Of a DNA stretch of 64,000 nucleotides, positions 9,776 through 21,418 are shown piece by piece. This stretch comes from Channallabes apus (Eukaryota > Chordata > Actinopteri > Siluriformes > Clariidae), in the NCBI GenBank assembly GCA_030522415.1, contig CM060127.1:16759314-16823313 (forward strand), read 5' to 3'. The notes beneath the pieces are model-generated. The model did not search any database. It saw nothing but the letters and a program-made list of their open reading frames with translations, and had not been told where the DNA came from. Each line of letters starts with the position of its first letter. Position 1 is the stretch's first letter. Both the position numbers and the translations under genes were made by a program.

Positions 9776-12339
9776 AAATTTGTAGTGTGCCATCAGGAAA
9801 AAAATATCCATTGATGTGATAACCTGATCATTTAGTGCATTCAGGTCATCTGTTGACTTCTTTTTATTTTTTCTTATGGTCACACAGATGTTCCAATCCT
9901 GTGAGTTGTCATCACATTGCATGTGATTGGAAATTCTCTTACTTTCACTATTAACCATATCTATGGTTCATTTTTAACCATGCACCTTCCCCAAGTGTTT
10001 AAGAGATGTTCATTCATGTTTTTTAACCACATTTCTCCCACAAAGTTGTTTAATAATGTATTGAATGGTTCTTAGCCCAGTTCCAGTAATGTCAGTTCTC
10101 TGTAGAGTTTTGTTTTCTTAGCTTGATCCAGCCCAGTAATTTAACCCTTCTAAAATGGTGACTTTTTTTTGTCCATGCCGTGTACTATATATTAAAGTTA
10201 TATTCAGATACTGAGTTTATACAGTATATAAATATAAATTTTGATCTGCAAGTTCGTTACACAAATATGATGGCTATACAGAACTTTACTTCCAGATTTG
10301 CCGGGATCATCACATAAAAACATGAATGACTATAAGAGCTTGTTAATGTGTTGCAACTTGCAGACAAATATTTAGGTAACAAATCACTTTCATGCCTATA
10401 ATTATACAGTCACGCTTGAGGGTTATTTTGAAATGGCAATCAGCGCAGACACTGCGTTGTCAGACTACAAGAACTTTGGCACTGATGTTACTTCTCGTTT
10501 CTGTTCAAAAAGCTGAGAAGAGAACCACGGAGACTTTGATGTGTTTATGTATACTTGCAGAAATGAGAGGTTTAGGCACGAGCTGGGAGGTGAGCCTAAC
10601 TGTTTACACAAAAAGAAGAGTAAAAGTGTTTGAATGTAGTTTTGGCAAATGTTGCATGAAAATGTATGAGAACAAACCCACAAACATTCCATAACACCCA
10701 GTTTTCAGTGTAAATCTGTGAGGTAGTGAATATGTTTTTGTTTGGCTACTTGTTTCCTTTCAAGAACTAATTGTGGCACATTGCAAAAGAAACATGCAAT
10801 TTCAAATAAAATTGTTAAAATCAAAATATTCTGATGCTGCCGAACAGTAACATTTTTTTCAATATGCATTATAATATACATATAAGTCTGGAAAATTGGC
10901 AGAATTATGACAAATTATAATTCGCTGCTTGTCTACAGAAAAGGCAGGGAACTGCTTGGAGCCCCAGTCCACTAGGGACTAGCAAGGGCTGACAAACTGT
11001 AAACTACGGTAGTGGCAATGAGCAAAGTTTGTAATGACAATAGAAAAAACCTGTGTTTCATTTTCTCTATATTTTGAAATTTCTTAATATTTATATAATA
11101 AAATATGAAGATTATTTGTTCTTTATATTTATATTTTGAAAATATTATTGTGCCCTTTATAACTTAAATTTTTTAAAACTTTTTTTCAGGTTTTTCATTG
11201 GTGCCAGATTATTCATAAGATAATGGTAATGATTGCTGGTTGGAGAGGCCCAGTGCATATTTTTGCCTAGGGCCCCTAAAAAAACTTGTTTTTTTAAACA
11301 GTGCCTTATCATAGTAGCCTATGACTGCTGCAGAAACCGTCAAAGACACAAGTGTAAATGTGCTTTAGCTTGGTTTCAACATTCTCCAAAAGTCCATTTA
11401 ACACATTTAGTTCATTCATGGAAGCTGTGAAGTAATGTGATTGACCTTTTTCTTGTCACTTTTTTTTATCATTCAATGTCATAGATAAAGCTTCTAAAAG
11501 AAGAATATATCAAATATGTCAAAAGACTTTGGGTGCATTAGCATAATAATTTTGGATGATAAAATGGCATTTATCATATTTTTCTGTAAAACCCATAACT
11601 TAAAAAAGGAAAGAAGAAGGAAAGAAAAAAAAAGAAAAGTATAAAAGTACACTTTAGAAAATGTAAAATAAATTACTAGGAATATAATTTTGCTTAAATC
11701 TTTTTTACTTTTGGTACAATCTATTCTGGAAACTAAAATTATAAAATAATAAGCTTACACATAATCACATTTTAGCTTATCAGTGGGTGAATTAAAATAA
11801 AATATGCAATAAAATTAAATGACAGCAATCCAAAACGTGTACATAAATCATTTGGTTCACACTTTCTGAGAAATAAACAAAGTTGTTACTATAATCGTAC
11901 CCTGTAATTTATTAATTTTATCAATAAAACAAAAATATAATCATAAGTCAGATAAGTGTGTGAGAGAAATTACTTCCTGTTCTTCATGTCAAAACAGAGC
12001 CATAAAACAGCAGCTGCTTCTTCATGATGAGTCAATAACGAGTTGAATGTGATGGCAGCGTTTATGAATGTGTGTGCGTGTGTGTGCGTGTGTGTGTGTA
12101 CACTTGTAACCTACTTTTCACTGTAAAATACTGGCACGCTTCCTCAAGCACTTATAGTCTGTGTGTGTGTGTGTGTATGTGTGTGGCGTCTCGGTGTCTC
12201 TGTGTCCTGAGGGTGAGACTCGAGGTGATCTGGGTGCGTGTGAGAGCGTGTTTTGGCAGCCTTCTCTGTTCTTCATAAAGTGATTGTGTTGACAGATCAA
12301 CACCATCGTGTTTTTATTAACCCACCACAGCATTAAGAC

Positions 12340-12381
<42 letters not shown>

Positions 12382-13949
12382 CAGGTGATCCTGTCAGCAG
12401 GTGGATGTTCAAACTGAGAAAATTCAGCCACAAAACACAGGTAATATCAATGTCCTATTCAAATATTAATTCATTCATCTCATTGACTTGCTTTCACTTT
12501 GTATTGCTTTCACAACAGTATTTTTACATCTCGCTCTCTCTCTCTCTCTCTCCAGAACCAATCTGAGAAACTGAGCAGAAAACCCACATTTAAATACATT
12601 TTTCTCTTTTCTCCTCTTTCATCTTGCTCACCTCTTTGTTTGTCTGTCTGTCTGTCTGTCTTTCTGTGTGTCTCAATGTTTTCAGTCTCTCTAGTACCAT
12701 GTTAATGTTGAGTGATCATACAAGATGCAGTCAGGGTCTCAGTGTCTCTCAAAAGAACTGAAGAATCGCTGTGAAGGGAAAAATAGAATTTCTTGTTACG
12801 GTGTGGACAGACAACATTTCGAAAGCAGATGCAACAAGAGACTGTGAAGTAGTTTCTGTTCTTGACATTTTATTTCCTATCCTCAGAAGCGAAGTGAGAA
12901 GACAGAAAAAGCCAGAAGTTAACATGCACCATGGCTTAGCATTTGTGTTCTAAACACTTTAGTGGATGAACTGAAAAATTAATGAATTTTTAAAAACGTC
13001 AATATTTAACATGTATGAGCCAATTTCCTATTGATTTGTTTGTGTTTCTAGATGTTGCCCAATGACAACCAGTTTGTTCACTGCCATATTTAGCACTGTA
13101 GTTATTATTGCACCTAGTGGTCAAAATTTAAACTGCATTATGCATTAATAGAGGCTTATTGGGACAAGAACCATGCTGCCAGAAGCATTTTATTGAAAGG
13201 GCTCAAATTCATGTTATTTCCATCTGAAAATTTACATAGAATTCTGAAAATTCTAAGATATATCAAATATCTTAATGATTGCAAAGGACACTAAGTGAAT
13301 GGTAACACCAATGGTAATAACTGAATAATATGAGTTAATAACTGATGCTAAAGACACTTTACAGAAATTCTGAAGCTATTTGTGGTGTACACATTTATTA
13401 AAGTCATACTGTTGTCATGTTGTGAGCTGAGATCGGTCATTCATACCTTACACTGCGGTTAACAAGACAGCAGTTGTGCATCAGCTCATTATATCACTAA
13501 ACAGGTTTCTGTGTGCACCATTCAGACAAACTGAGAATTAAACCTTACAGAAAGGCACCTTTTGGATTCAAAATTGTATTTAGTAAGACAAATTGAATCA
13601 CTTACTGCAGCAGTTCTACAGTTATATGCAGGTTTCTACAGCCATCTAATCTGAAGAGTTGGAAGAGGCATCAATTTGAAAGGGCATGATCCCTCTGCTA
13701 AGAACTGAACAGTTAATGACAGAACTGCAGAATTTACCCAGAATGCATGAGAATTTATTTCCCGTTCACAGGCTGTGAAAAAAAATATTTCTTTAGTGAC
13801 TGGAAACACATCTGCTAGATCAAAGACAGTTAAATAAAGTAACATCTAAAACCTTGCTAACATTTAAAAATTTGCTGCTAGACTGTTACTACTAGCAACA
13901 GCTTATTAACCGTGTGTTACTCTAAAAATACATGAGACCCTAGACAACT
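9776..13949. other. intergenic, simple repeats only
   Basis: No gene supported. (TG)n runs lie at 12068-12100, 12159-12183 and 12342-12378, a CT run at 12532-12553, and a (TGTC)n run at about 12639-12660. 10900-11290 looks like old repeat but was not assigned. AT-rich elsewhere. Confidence 0.5.
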
Positions 13950-13959
13950 ACAGTCAAAT

Positions 13960-14195
13960 AGGACTGACTCTCAGTGTCATTTTGTTTGGGGTTACATTGG
14001 TTTAAATGACATTCTGCAACACTGAAATCTATAGTCATGAGCCAGTGTTGATAAAAAATTTTTGGAATCATGTATGATTTTCGTTCCACTTCGCACGTGT
14101 ACACCCCTTTGTATTGGTCTTTCACATGTTTGTTTGTGGCTGTGATGTGACAAAATGTGGAAAAGTTCAAGGGTGCCGAATACTTTTGCAAGCCA

Positions 14196-14197
<2 letters not shown>
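13960..14197 (+). mobile_element. 3' end of a Tc1-like transposon
   Basis: TGACAAAATGTGGAAAAGTT followed by AATACTTTTGCAAGCCACTTA is the usual 3' terminus of a common fish Tc1-like family. Degenerate UTR precedes it. The 5' end was not found. Confidence 0.6.

Positions 14198-14266
<69 letters not shown>
14198..14266. repeat. (AT)n microsatellite
   Basis: About 68 bases of AT dinucleotide directly abutting the transposon end, followed by (TG)n. Confidence 0.98.
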
Positions 14267-14269
<3 letters not shown>

Positions 14270-14587
14270 GAATGTGTGTGTGTGTGTCTCTGTGTTTTCT
14301 TCTCTCCTCTTTTATCACTGTGTGCAAGTAAAGGCACAGAGGAGCATGTGATGTAACAGACTTGCTATGTCTTTGTCATGTCCTTCAGGGCAGAGTCAAA
14401 TTATTTATTTGCCATTAAAACCTGAAAGCTAGAATTGGTATATGCTTGTGTATATGAAAGAGAGAGAGAGGGTGTGCGAGTACCTAGCAGTGTGTTAAAA
14501 GATAAGGCCCTGGGCGACTAACCTCAGGAATGTGTGTATCCTGATTTACTGAGGAATAACATAACTTCCTGAACCGGAAACAGAGAT

Positions 14588-14588
14588 G

Positions 14589-14617
<29 letters not shown>
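14588..14617. repeat. (GT)n microsatellite
   Basis: About 15 GT units. Confidence 0.95.
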
Positions 14618-14619
<2 letters not shown>

Positions 14620-14952
14620 TGTGTGGTTGCGTGTGTTTATGAGCCTGTACTGATGTACATGATGCAGCTTGTCAAAATGTTGGCATTTATTGAATGCATC
14701 GTGTGTCTCCTGCCAGTCTCAGCTGCCGACTTTGTCATTGTCTCCTTCAAAAAAACATCATGAAGAACAGAAATTGCGTGTCTAATACTTTAAGTGTTTG
14801 GTTATGAATGATTGCCAGTAAGGGTGTAGAGACTATTACCGACTTCTTGCTGAATCCCACAGGCAGATCATTTTCCTCTTCTGCACAAAATCCTCTACCA
14901 GTGTGGCGTGTAAATGCTATCTACAAATTAAAAAGTAATAATAATAATAATA

Positions 14953-15304
14953 GGTGGTGTAGTGGTTAGCACTGTCGCCTTGCACCTCCAGGGTCCGGGT
15001 TCGATTCCCGGCCAGGCTCTGTGTGCATGGAGTTTGCATGTTCTCCCCGTGCTTGGTGGGTTTCCTCCGGGTACTCCGGTTTCCTCCTACAGTCCAAAGA
15101 CATGCAGATTAGGCTAACTGGCGTTCCCAAAATTGACCATAGTGTGTGAATGAGTGTGTGTGTGTGTGTGCTCTGCGATGGATTGGCACGCTGTCCAGGG
15201 TGTACCCTGCCTTGTGCCCAGAGTCTCCTGGGATAGGCTCCAGGTCCCTGCGACCCTAAATTCAGGATAAAGCGGTATAGAAGATGAATCAATGAATGAA
15301 TAAT
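14953..15304 (+). mobile_element. full-length SINE family A, best copy
   Basis: Complete copy with Pol III promoter: A box TGGTGTAGTGG (14955-14965) and perfect B box GGTTCGATTCC (14998-15008), 32 bases apart as in tRNA genes. The body runs through GTGCATGGAGTTTGCATG and GTCCAGGGTGTACCCTGCC, to AAGCGGTATAGAAGATG and a GAAT-type tail. It follows an ATA-repeat. It is not a tRNA gene: the anticodon arm and 3' acceptor are not kept and the element continues ~290 bases. Confidence 0.88.
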
Positions 15305-15684
15305 AGTTGAATACATCTGGGTTAGCAGAGAGTTATGCTGAACACTGGATGGTGTTTTAAGAATGTCACTATGTATTTATGTAAAGCTGCTTCTAGTAAG
15401 CATAAGACCTCACACACGGCCATTTTTTTTTGTACTTGCTGTAAACATCGGCTCAACAAAGACACTCAACAGCAGCACAACCTGTAGCTGTATGTGTCCT
15501 ATAAAATAGTAACAAAATTTTTTAAGTTTTGCTTGTTGTGATTGCATATATCTTGATCAGTCTTAAAACCCTAATATGTTATAGTAATTATTAAAGCAAT
15601 TTATATAACAACTATTTTATATTCATGTTTTTGCAGGTAGCAATTGCTTATTAAGACTGAAGGTATTTATGGCAAATTGTGCTC

Positions 15685-15686
<2 letters not shown>

Positions 15687-15758
<72 letters not shown>
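15687..15758. repeat. (TG)n(AG)n compound microsatellite
   Basis: About 42 bases of TG followed directly by about 30 of AG. Confidence 0.97.
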
Positions 15759-15761
<3 letters not shown>

Positions 15762-15902
15762 GAGCAGTTCTTAAGAGTTGACAATAAGAATACTGGTAGT
15801 TAATAATTTAGCTGTCTGGCTTGTCGCTGAATATAGGCTTGAGTAAGGAGTGGTTTATTTCGTTTCCTACTTCAGGCTCTTATGTAATATAACTACTGTC
15901 TT

Positions 15903-15904
<2 letters not shown>

Positions 15905-15932
<28 letters not shown>
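15905..15932. repeat. (CA)n microsatellite
   Basis: CA repeats followed by CACCACACCACACC. Confidence 0.95.
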
Positions 15933-15933
<1 letters not shown>

Positions 15934-16319
15934 CACACCACACCATTCTTGTATCTGTTATGAATACAGAATATAATACAGACAAAGTATCTAACAATTA
16001 TAATAAGAAATAATAAAAAGGTATTTAAATTCTGTTCTATATATGCAATTCTTACACAATGTGTTTGAAAAAATACCATTAAAGAATCATGAAAAGTGCA
16101 AAAAAATATTTAATTATGTTTTAGGTAATAAATAGCTATTTATTTATTTATTTATTTATTTATTTATCTATCATTCTTGTATTTTCCCCTTTAAGTGTCC
16201 ATTTTATACTGATGGACAAAATAATTTTTCACTATAAGTAAAAAATAAATTATATAAAAATTTGTTCCATATCAAAAACCTGAAAGGGCATTGTGCATGT
16301 GCACAAAATGTCCTGTTTA

Positions 16320-16640
16320 GAAAATGCAATCTGAGAGAGGGCCATTGCAATGTATTGACTTGGGACAGCAAGTCCTGGAATTGCCAAGAGTACAAGTCGT
16401 CCAGGCTATGGAACAGTTTCTGAATAACTGATTCCACTGCTTATTGCCCTAGGTCTGGGAGGACAAGAGTGGCTGCGCCAATACAAGACAGACTCATTGA
16501 AGAAATCGTACAGAAAATTCTGCTCCTACTGCTGCTGGTATTCCAGGTGGCAGTCCAGCTGCAACCACACATCAACAACGCTTGGTAGCAGCTGGACCTG
16601 CAAGGAGGCCAAACCATGGGCCAGGGTTTATTCTATGTCA
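16320..16640 (+). pseudogene. transposase helix-turn-helix remnant (DNA transposon)
   Basis: Frame fragments with GQQVLELPRVQVVQAMEQF and then RTRVAAPIQDRLIEEIVQ resemble the paired DNA-binding start of Tc1-type transposases. Stops and frame changes break it. No catalytic domain or clear terminal repeats were found. Confidence 0.4.
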
Positions 16641-17250
16641 TTGTCAACATCATCTGAATTTTAAACGTAACATTTGCATATTGCGTTTGTCCCTATATAT
16701 AGTTAGTTTGTTTGGAATTAAACTTTGAGCCCGATTCAACCATGTTACAACTACAGGTTTGACAAACCTAGCGTTTAACTTTTTATTGTTAACTTTACTC
16801 AAACTGTGGCAGGCAGGAATAATGCTAGGGGAAGATCTAATACTTTTAGTTAAAAATTAACTTTAAAAAATTACATCAGGAATATTGAAGATCTATTTGA
16901 ATCCTGGAAACAAATGGTTTCCTATCAGAGAGCAATTTTATTAACACAAAGAACAGGTTTGGAATCCTTTTTAAAATCCAAAACAACTTTTTTGAATGCT
17001 GAACAACTCTGAAAAACTGATAATCTCAAATTTTTCTGAGACAAATGCAGCTATAATTCAATGAGAAGGCTTTACTGACCTTATCAATACACGCTCTAAG
17101 TCCAACTTTATAGAGCAAGGCCCAATGAGATAATGAGAGGATAAACTAACTATTATTAAACTGAATAAGCAAAGGGTCTAGCTGAGCCAGGCTCGGAGCT
17201 AGACAATCAGCAAGACTTCAGAAGGGGCTACTGCAAATTGTGATCTCATA

Positions 17251-17318
17251 CACTGATCAGCCATAATATTAACACCAAATAACATTAACACATTAAAACT
17301 GATCAATGATATACTAAC
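17251..17318 (+). mobile_element. Tc1-like transposon, left arm (interrupted by gypsy element)
   Basis: CACTGATCAGCCATAATATT after a TA dinucleotide is the terminal repeat of a common fish Tc1-like family. The rest lies at 24001-24272, beyond the inserted retrotransposon. Confidence 0.6.
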
Positions 17319-17697
17319 TGTCATGCTCTAACCCGAGTAGACCAGGAGACGTAGCTTTAGCGGTTAGCCCTTTGTAGCGTGGAGGGTGAACCCAAACGCG
17401 GAAGCAAGCGAGTAGGCAGAATAACCACGCAATTTAGTCTGAGGACTCTCACAGAAGGTGAGCAAGGGAAAAACACAAATTTAACCCGCGTCCTATAAAC
17501 ACACACTCATAGACAGAAAGTAAATCCCAAGAGAATGAGTATTCACGATTTGTCAGAGAAATGATCTGAACTGACATGGGCTGAACTCAATGACTGAGTG
17601 ATGTGAAGCGCCATCTTGTTTCCTTTTATGCTTCCTGTATTTGCGACCGTGCTACTTCCGGGTCCTGGTGCCGGTCACGGTGTGGGTGTGTGTGACA
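17319..17697 (-). repeat. 3' LTR of gypsy chromovirus
   Basis: Long direct repeat of 23647-24000. In element sense it begins TGTCACACACACCCACACCG and ends GAGCATGACA, with TG...CA ends. It differs from the partner by substitutions, a ~19-bp indel (GGTTAGCCCTTTGTAGCGT present here) and a small ATTC indel. Confidence 0.88.
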
Positions 17698-17994
17698 GTC
17701 CCCCCTGTCCAGGACCGACTCCCGACGGTCCTGGGGTGGAGGATACCCGACGACGGTAGTCCCTGATCAGTTCAGGGTCGAGGATGAACCGAGCCGGAAT
17801 CCAAGATCGCTCCTCGGAACCGTAGCCTTCCCAGTCGACCAGGTATTGAGTGCCCCTGCCTCGAGGGCGCGAATCGAGGATCCGACGTACGGTGTAGGCA
17901 GGGCCACCGTCGATGATTTGGGGAGGAGGAGCAGGGAGGGGGGGTGGAACCATAGGCGAAGTGGTGAAGGGTTTCAGCTGAGAAGTGTGGAAAA
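17698..17994 (-). pseudogene. gypsy chromodomain
   Basis: The pol C-terminus beyond the LINE: proline-rich linker, then [20 protein letters not shown] followed by [12 protein letters not shown], the aromatic-cage chromodomain signature of chromoviruses. In living elements it guides integration to chosen chromatin. Confidence 0.85.
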
Positions 17995-18611
17995 TTCAAT
18001 TCAATTCAGTTTTATTTGTATAGCACTTTTAACAATTGACATTGTCTCAAAACAGCTTTACACAATCAAAAGAATTATTTAAGTTTGTATAGGATGTGAA
18101 TGTGTATGAATCAAAATGTTCAGATAGTCCCTGGTGAGCAAGCCCGAAGGCGACAGTGGCAAGGAAAAACTCCCTGAGATGGTAATAGGAAGAAACCTTG
18201 AGAGGAACCAGACTCAACAGGGAACCCATCCTCATCTGGGTGAAACAGATAGCAGGAAATTATCTGCATTTATACAGTGTTAAGTGTTAGGTTCAGCTAT
18301 AGTAGTTGATGTTAATTGATGTTAAAATGGAGTCCAGTAGTTATTGGAGACTCAGATAGACTTGTAGAAAGTTCCAGTCCTGAACTATCGAATTGTCAAG
18401 TCCTCAGAGAAACAGCTGACAACACCAGTCGAGGCCAGAACCATCTTCTAAGTAGATAGAATCATCCCCAGACACCAGACGCATCCCAAAGAGACACATG
18501 GGGCATCCATGCGACGAGACCTCCAACCAGAAATGGGGCACCAGGATGGATCAGACAGGTCCGGAGGGCAGAGGGAGTCTGGATCACTGGCAGCTCAGGA
18601 ATGACGTGTAG

Positions 18612-19047
18612 TGTGGTGGAAATTCTGAAAACAATATAAAGACAAGTAAATCATACACTGGGTAAGAGCAAAGTAACAAAGGTTTTTATTTCAAACTTCT
18701 GCAGAAGGACCAGTCTCATACAGCAAAAAGTTGCAGCATAGAGAAAAGGTGTGATCTCTTTCTCTAGCTGACCTATTTTATACACAAACATCTCTGTTAA
18801 CATAATCAACGCCCCGTACATGAAGTTCCTGCATTCAAACTCATGACTCTTTATCTGCCCCAGACCAGATGTCTATACCTTATCATTTATTCATGGACAA
18901 CTACAATCAGGTTGTTTCTATTCTGTTCTCGGCCTTGTGTCTCTAAGCCTCGACAAACAAGTTCAAACTTCTAACGTCTACGTTACACACTTACTACAAG
19001 GATCAAATAGGATTAATACATAATTAAAATATGATTTTTCCATTACA
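18612..19047 (-). mobile_element. solo LTR with 4-bp target duplication
   Basis: 436 bases with TG...CA ends (minus strand TGTAATGG...CCACCACA), flanked by GTAG at 18608-18611 and 19048-19051. In minus sense it has a TATAAAAT box and an AATAAAAA signal, so U3-R-U5 order is readable. It looks like an endogenous-retrovirus-type or other LTR-element solo LTR. No internal genes remain. Confidence 0.82.
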
Positions 19048-19478
19048 GTAGCTCGACAGAGAAAGAGATAGAAAGACTGAAAGGGGGAGACAGGGGGAGA
19101 GAGGAAAGAGAAAGAGGGGGAGAAAGAGAAGAGGAGGAGAGATGGCAATTAGGTATGGTCACAGTTGCAATGTATAATGTGAATGTATATTTACTGTAGA
19201 GTGCAAGCAGGGACTCCGGCAGGACTAACTATGACAGCATAACTAAAAGGGAGAGCCAGAAGGAAACACAAAAATGAGGGCTCCCTGAGATGTAAAGCAA
19301 ACAATCACCTCACCGTCAACAAACCTGAGTGATCAAATGAGAGTGAGGAAGATAGCATCTAAACATACCAGTTCACCATAATACTCTACGTCCATGAGTC
19401 CCCCAGATCTGCTCAAATCTATTTATAAAAATGTTTTAAAAATCTATTTATAAAAAAAATCTATTTAAAAAAATCTAT

Positions 19479-20168
19479 TTATGAAAATGGTTGGCTAAAT
19501 AAATAGGTTTTTAGCCTAGACTTAAACACTGAGACTGTGTCTGAGTCCTGAACACTATTTGGAAGACTATTCCATAATTTTGGGGCTTTGTAAGAAAAAG
19601 CTCTGCCCCCAGCTGTAGTTTTCATAATACGCGGTACTGACAAGCAGCCTGCATCCTTTGACCGAAGTAGGCGTGGCGGATCGTAAGACACTAGCAGTTC
19701 GCTCAGATACTGCGGCGCGAGACCATTTAATGCTTTAAATGTCAAGAGTAGTATTTTAAAATCAATGTGAAATTTCACAGGGAGCCAATGTAGTGAAGAT
19801 AGGATAGGGGTGATGTGCTCATATCTTCTGGTTCTAGTGAGGACTCTTGCTGCTGCATTCTGGACTAGCTGAAGCTTGTTTATGCACCTAACAGAACAAC
19901 CAGACAGTAAGGCATTACAATAGTCCAACCTAGAAGTGATAAAAGCATGAACTAGTTTTTCTGCATCGTTTAGCGACAATATATTTCTTATCTTGGCAAT
20001 ATTTCTGAGGTGAAAGAATGCTATCCTGGTGATATTATCTACATGAGCTTCAAATGAAAGGCTGGAATCTATAATCACGCCGAGGTCTTTTACTGTTGCA
20101 CTTGATGGAACAGAAAGGCCATCTAAAGTTACGGTGTGATCTAAGATTTTACTTCTAGCTGTATGGAT
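19479..20168 (-). pseudogene. L2-like LINE reverse-transcriptase C-terminus
   Basis: An open frame with DLGVIIDSSLSFEAHVDNI, FITSRLDYCNALLSG, LVQNAAARVLTRTR, ILSSLHWLPV and the terminal APKLWNSLPNSV. Only the end of the ORF2-type protein is present; the catalytic palm was lost by 5' truncation. The reading frame continues out into gypsy sequence, a chimeric artefact. Confidence 0.82.
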
Positions 20169-20169
20169 G

Positions 20170-21418
20170 TAAAACTGGATGGATTCGGAGTGCCGCAGGC
20201 AGCTGGAGCCGGTAGGTGACAGGGTTGATGCGGAGTGTGATACGATAAGAACCGATGAATCTGGGTGATAGCTTCTTGGACTCTGTGTGGAGATGCAGAT
20301 TTTTGGTGGACAGCCATACTTTGTCACCTACGTTATACATTCGTCCCGGGGGGTGTCGACGGCGATGTTGGGCGGTGTAACGGTTGTTAGCTCGTCGGAT
20401 GGCTTGATTTGCTTGTCTCCACAGCCGCTGACACCTGCGAACCAACTGTTGGGCCCACGGTACATCAACCTCCGGTTCTTGATGTTCGAACATCGAAGGC
20501 TGGAAACCATGGCATACCTCAAATGGACTGAGATTAGTGGCAGATGACACATGAAGGTTATGAGATAACCCATATGAGATAGCGGGCCCAGGAGCGCTGA
20601 CGATCAGCGACAAAACATCTCAGATAGCGCTCCAGTTGTTGGTTGGTATGCTCCGTCTGACCATTAGTCTGAGGGTGGTATCCAGATGGAGAGAGCCACC
20701 AGGTGCACAGCCTTGGAGAACCGATCTACGATGGTCATGATGGTTGTTTTCTCCTCTGAAACCGGCAGGCCCGTGACTAAGTCGACGGCAATGTGCGTCC
20801 AGGGCCAACGAGGAACCGGAAGTGGTTGGAGATCTCCAGGTGTCGGCTGGTTGGTGGTCTTCGCCCTGGCGCACACTGGGCATGCCTGGACGAACTCGTC
20901 GACGTCCCGGGTCATGGAAGGCCACCAGAAGGCGCGTTGTATGAATTGGAGGGTGCGCTTGGTACCAGGGTGTCCAGAGAGGGGTGAAGAGTGGCCCCAC
21001 TCCATAACGTCGCTCCTGACCGCTGGAGGCACGTAGAGTCATCCAGGCGCCACCCCTGCCGGTTCGGTCTCCATGGCTTGTGCCTGGCGAACTCGCGTTT
21101 CTAAATCCCACTGGAGAGGTGCGATGATTTTTGACGGCGGGAGGACAGGCGCGGGTTCCGCCCGGGTGGCATCCCCCTCATGTTGTCTGGAGAGGGCGTC
21201 GGCCTTGGTGTTTTTTGACCCCGGGCGGTAAGACAGATGGAAGTTATAATGTTCAAATAACAGAGCCCACCGCGCCTGCCTCGGGTTGAGCTGTTTGATG
21301 TTTTGGATAGTGATCAGATTTTGGTGGTCGGTCCAGACGATGAAAGGCTCGCTGGCGCCCTGGAGCCAGTGTCGCCATTCCTCCAATGCCCACTTTATGG
21401 ACAACAGCTCGCGGTCCC
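20170..21418 (-). pseudogene. gypsy RNase H and integrase
   Basis: RNase H end: FIVWTDHQNL and YRPGSKNTKADALSRQ. Integrase: zinc-binding [11 protein letters not shown]...CPVCARAK, then the core [13 protein letters not shown] and [13 protein letters not shown], then (in another frame) NLSPFEVCHGFQP and the C-terminal GDKVWLSTKNL. A frame shift splits the core. The segment ends at the LINE insertion. Confidence 0.82.

Larger units (their letters stand above)
17995..20169 (-). mobile_element. 5'-truncated L2-like LINE inside the gypsy pol
   Basis: The 3' end has a (GAATT)-type tail at 17995-18010 and the UTR motif TATAGCACTTTTAACAATTG shared with copies at 43.7, 52.3 and 56.9 kb. The 5' truncated end is at about 20169. 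Short AAAA(C) repeats at both borders may be the target duplication. A GA-rich tract (19055-19145) lies in the UTR and a solo LTR at 18612-19047. Confidence 0.83.

Noticed and set aside
9860..10190. Possible old DNA-transposon end (GTCCATGCCGTGTACTATAT)
   Set aside because: Only a vague resemblance to fish repeat ends; no inverted partner found.
14955..15030. A tRNA gene from A and B boxes
   Set aside because: The tRNA-like part runs into the shared repeat body and occurs many times with target duplications; it is a SINE head.
15900..15960. Regular short repeats suggesting an array
   Set aside because: Dinucleotide runs with no spacers; CRISPR arrays are not expected in a vertebrate genome.
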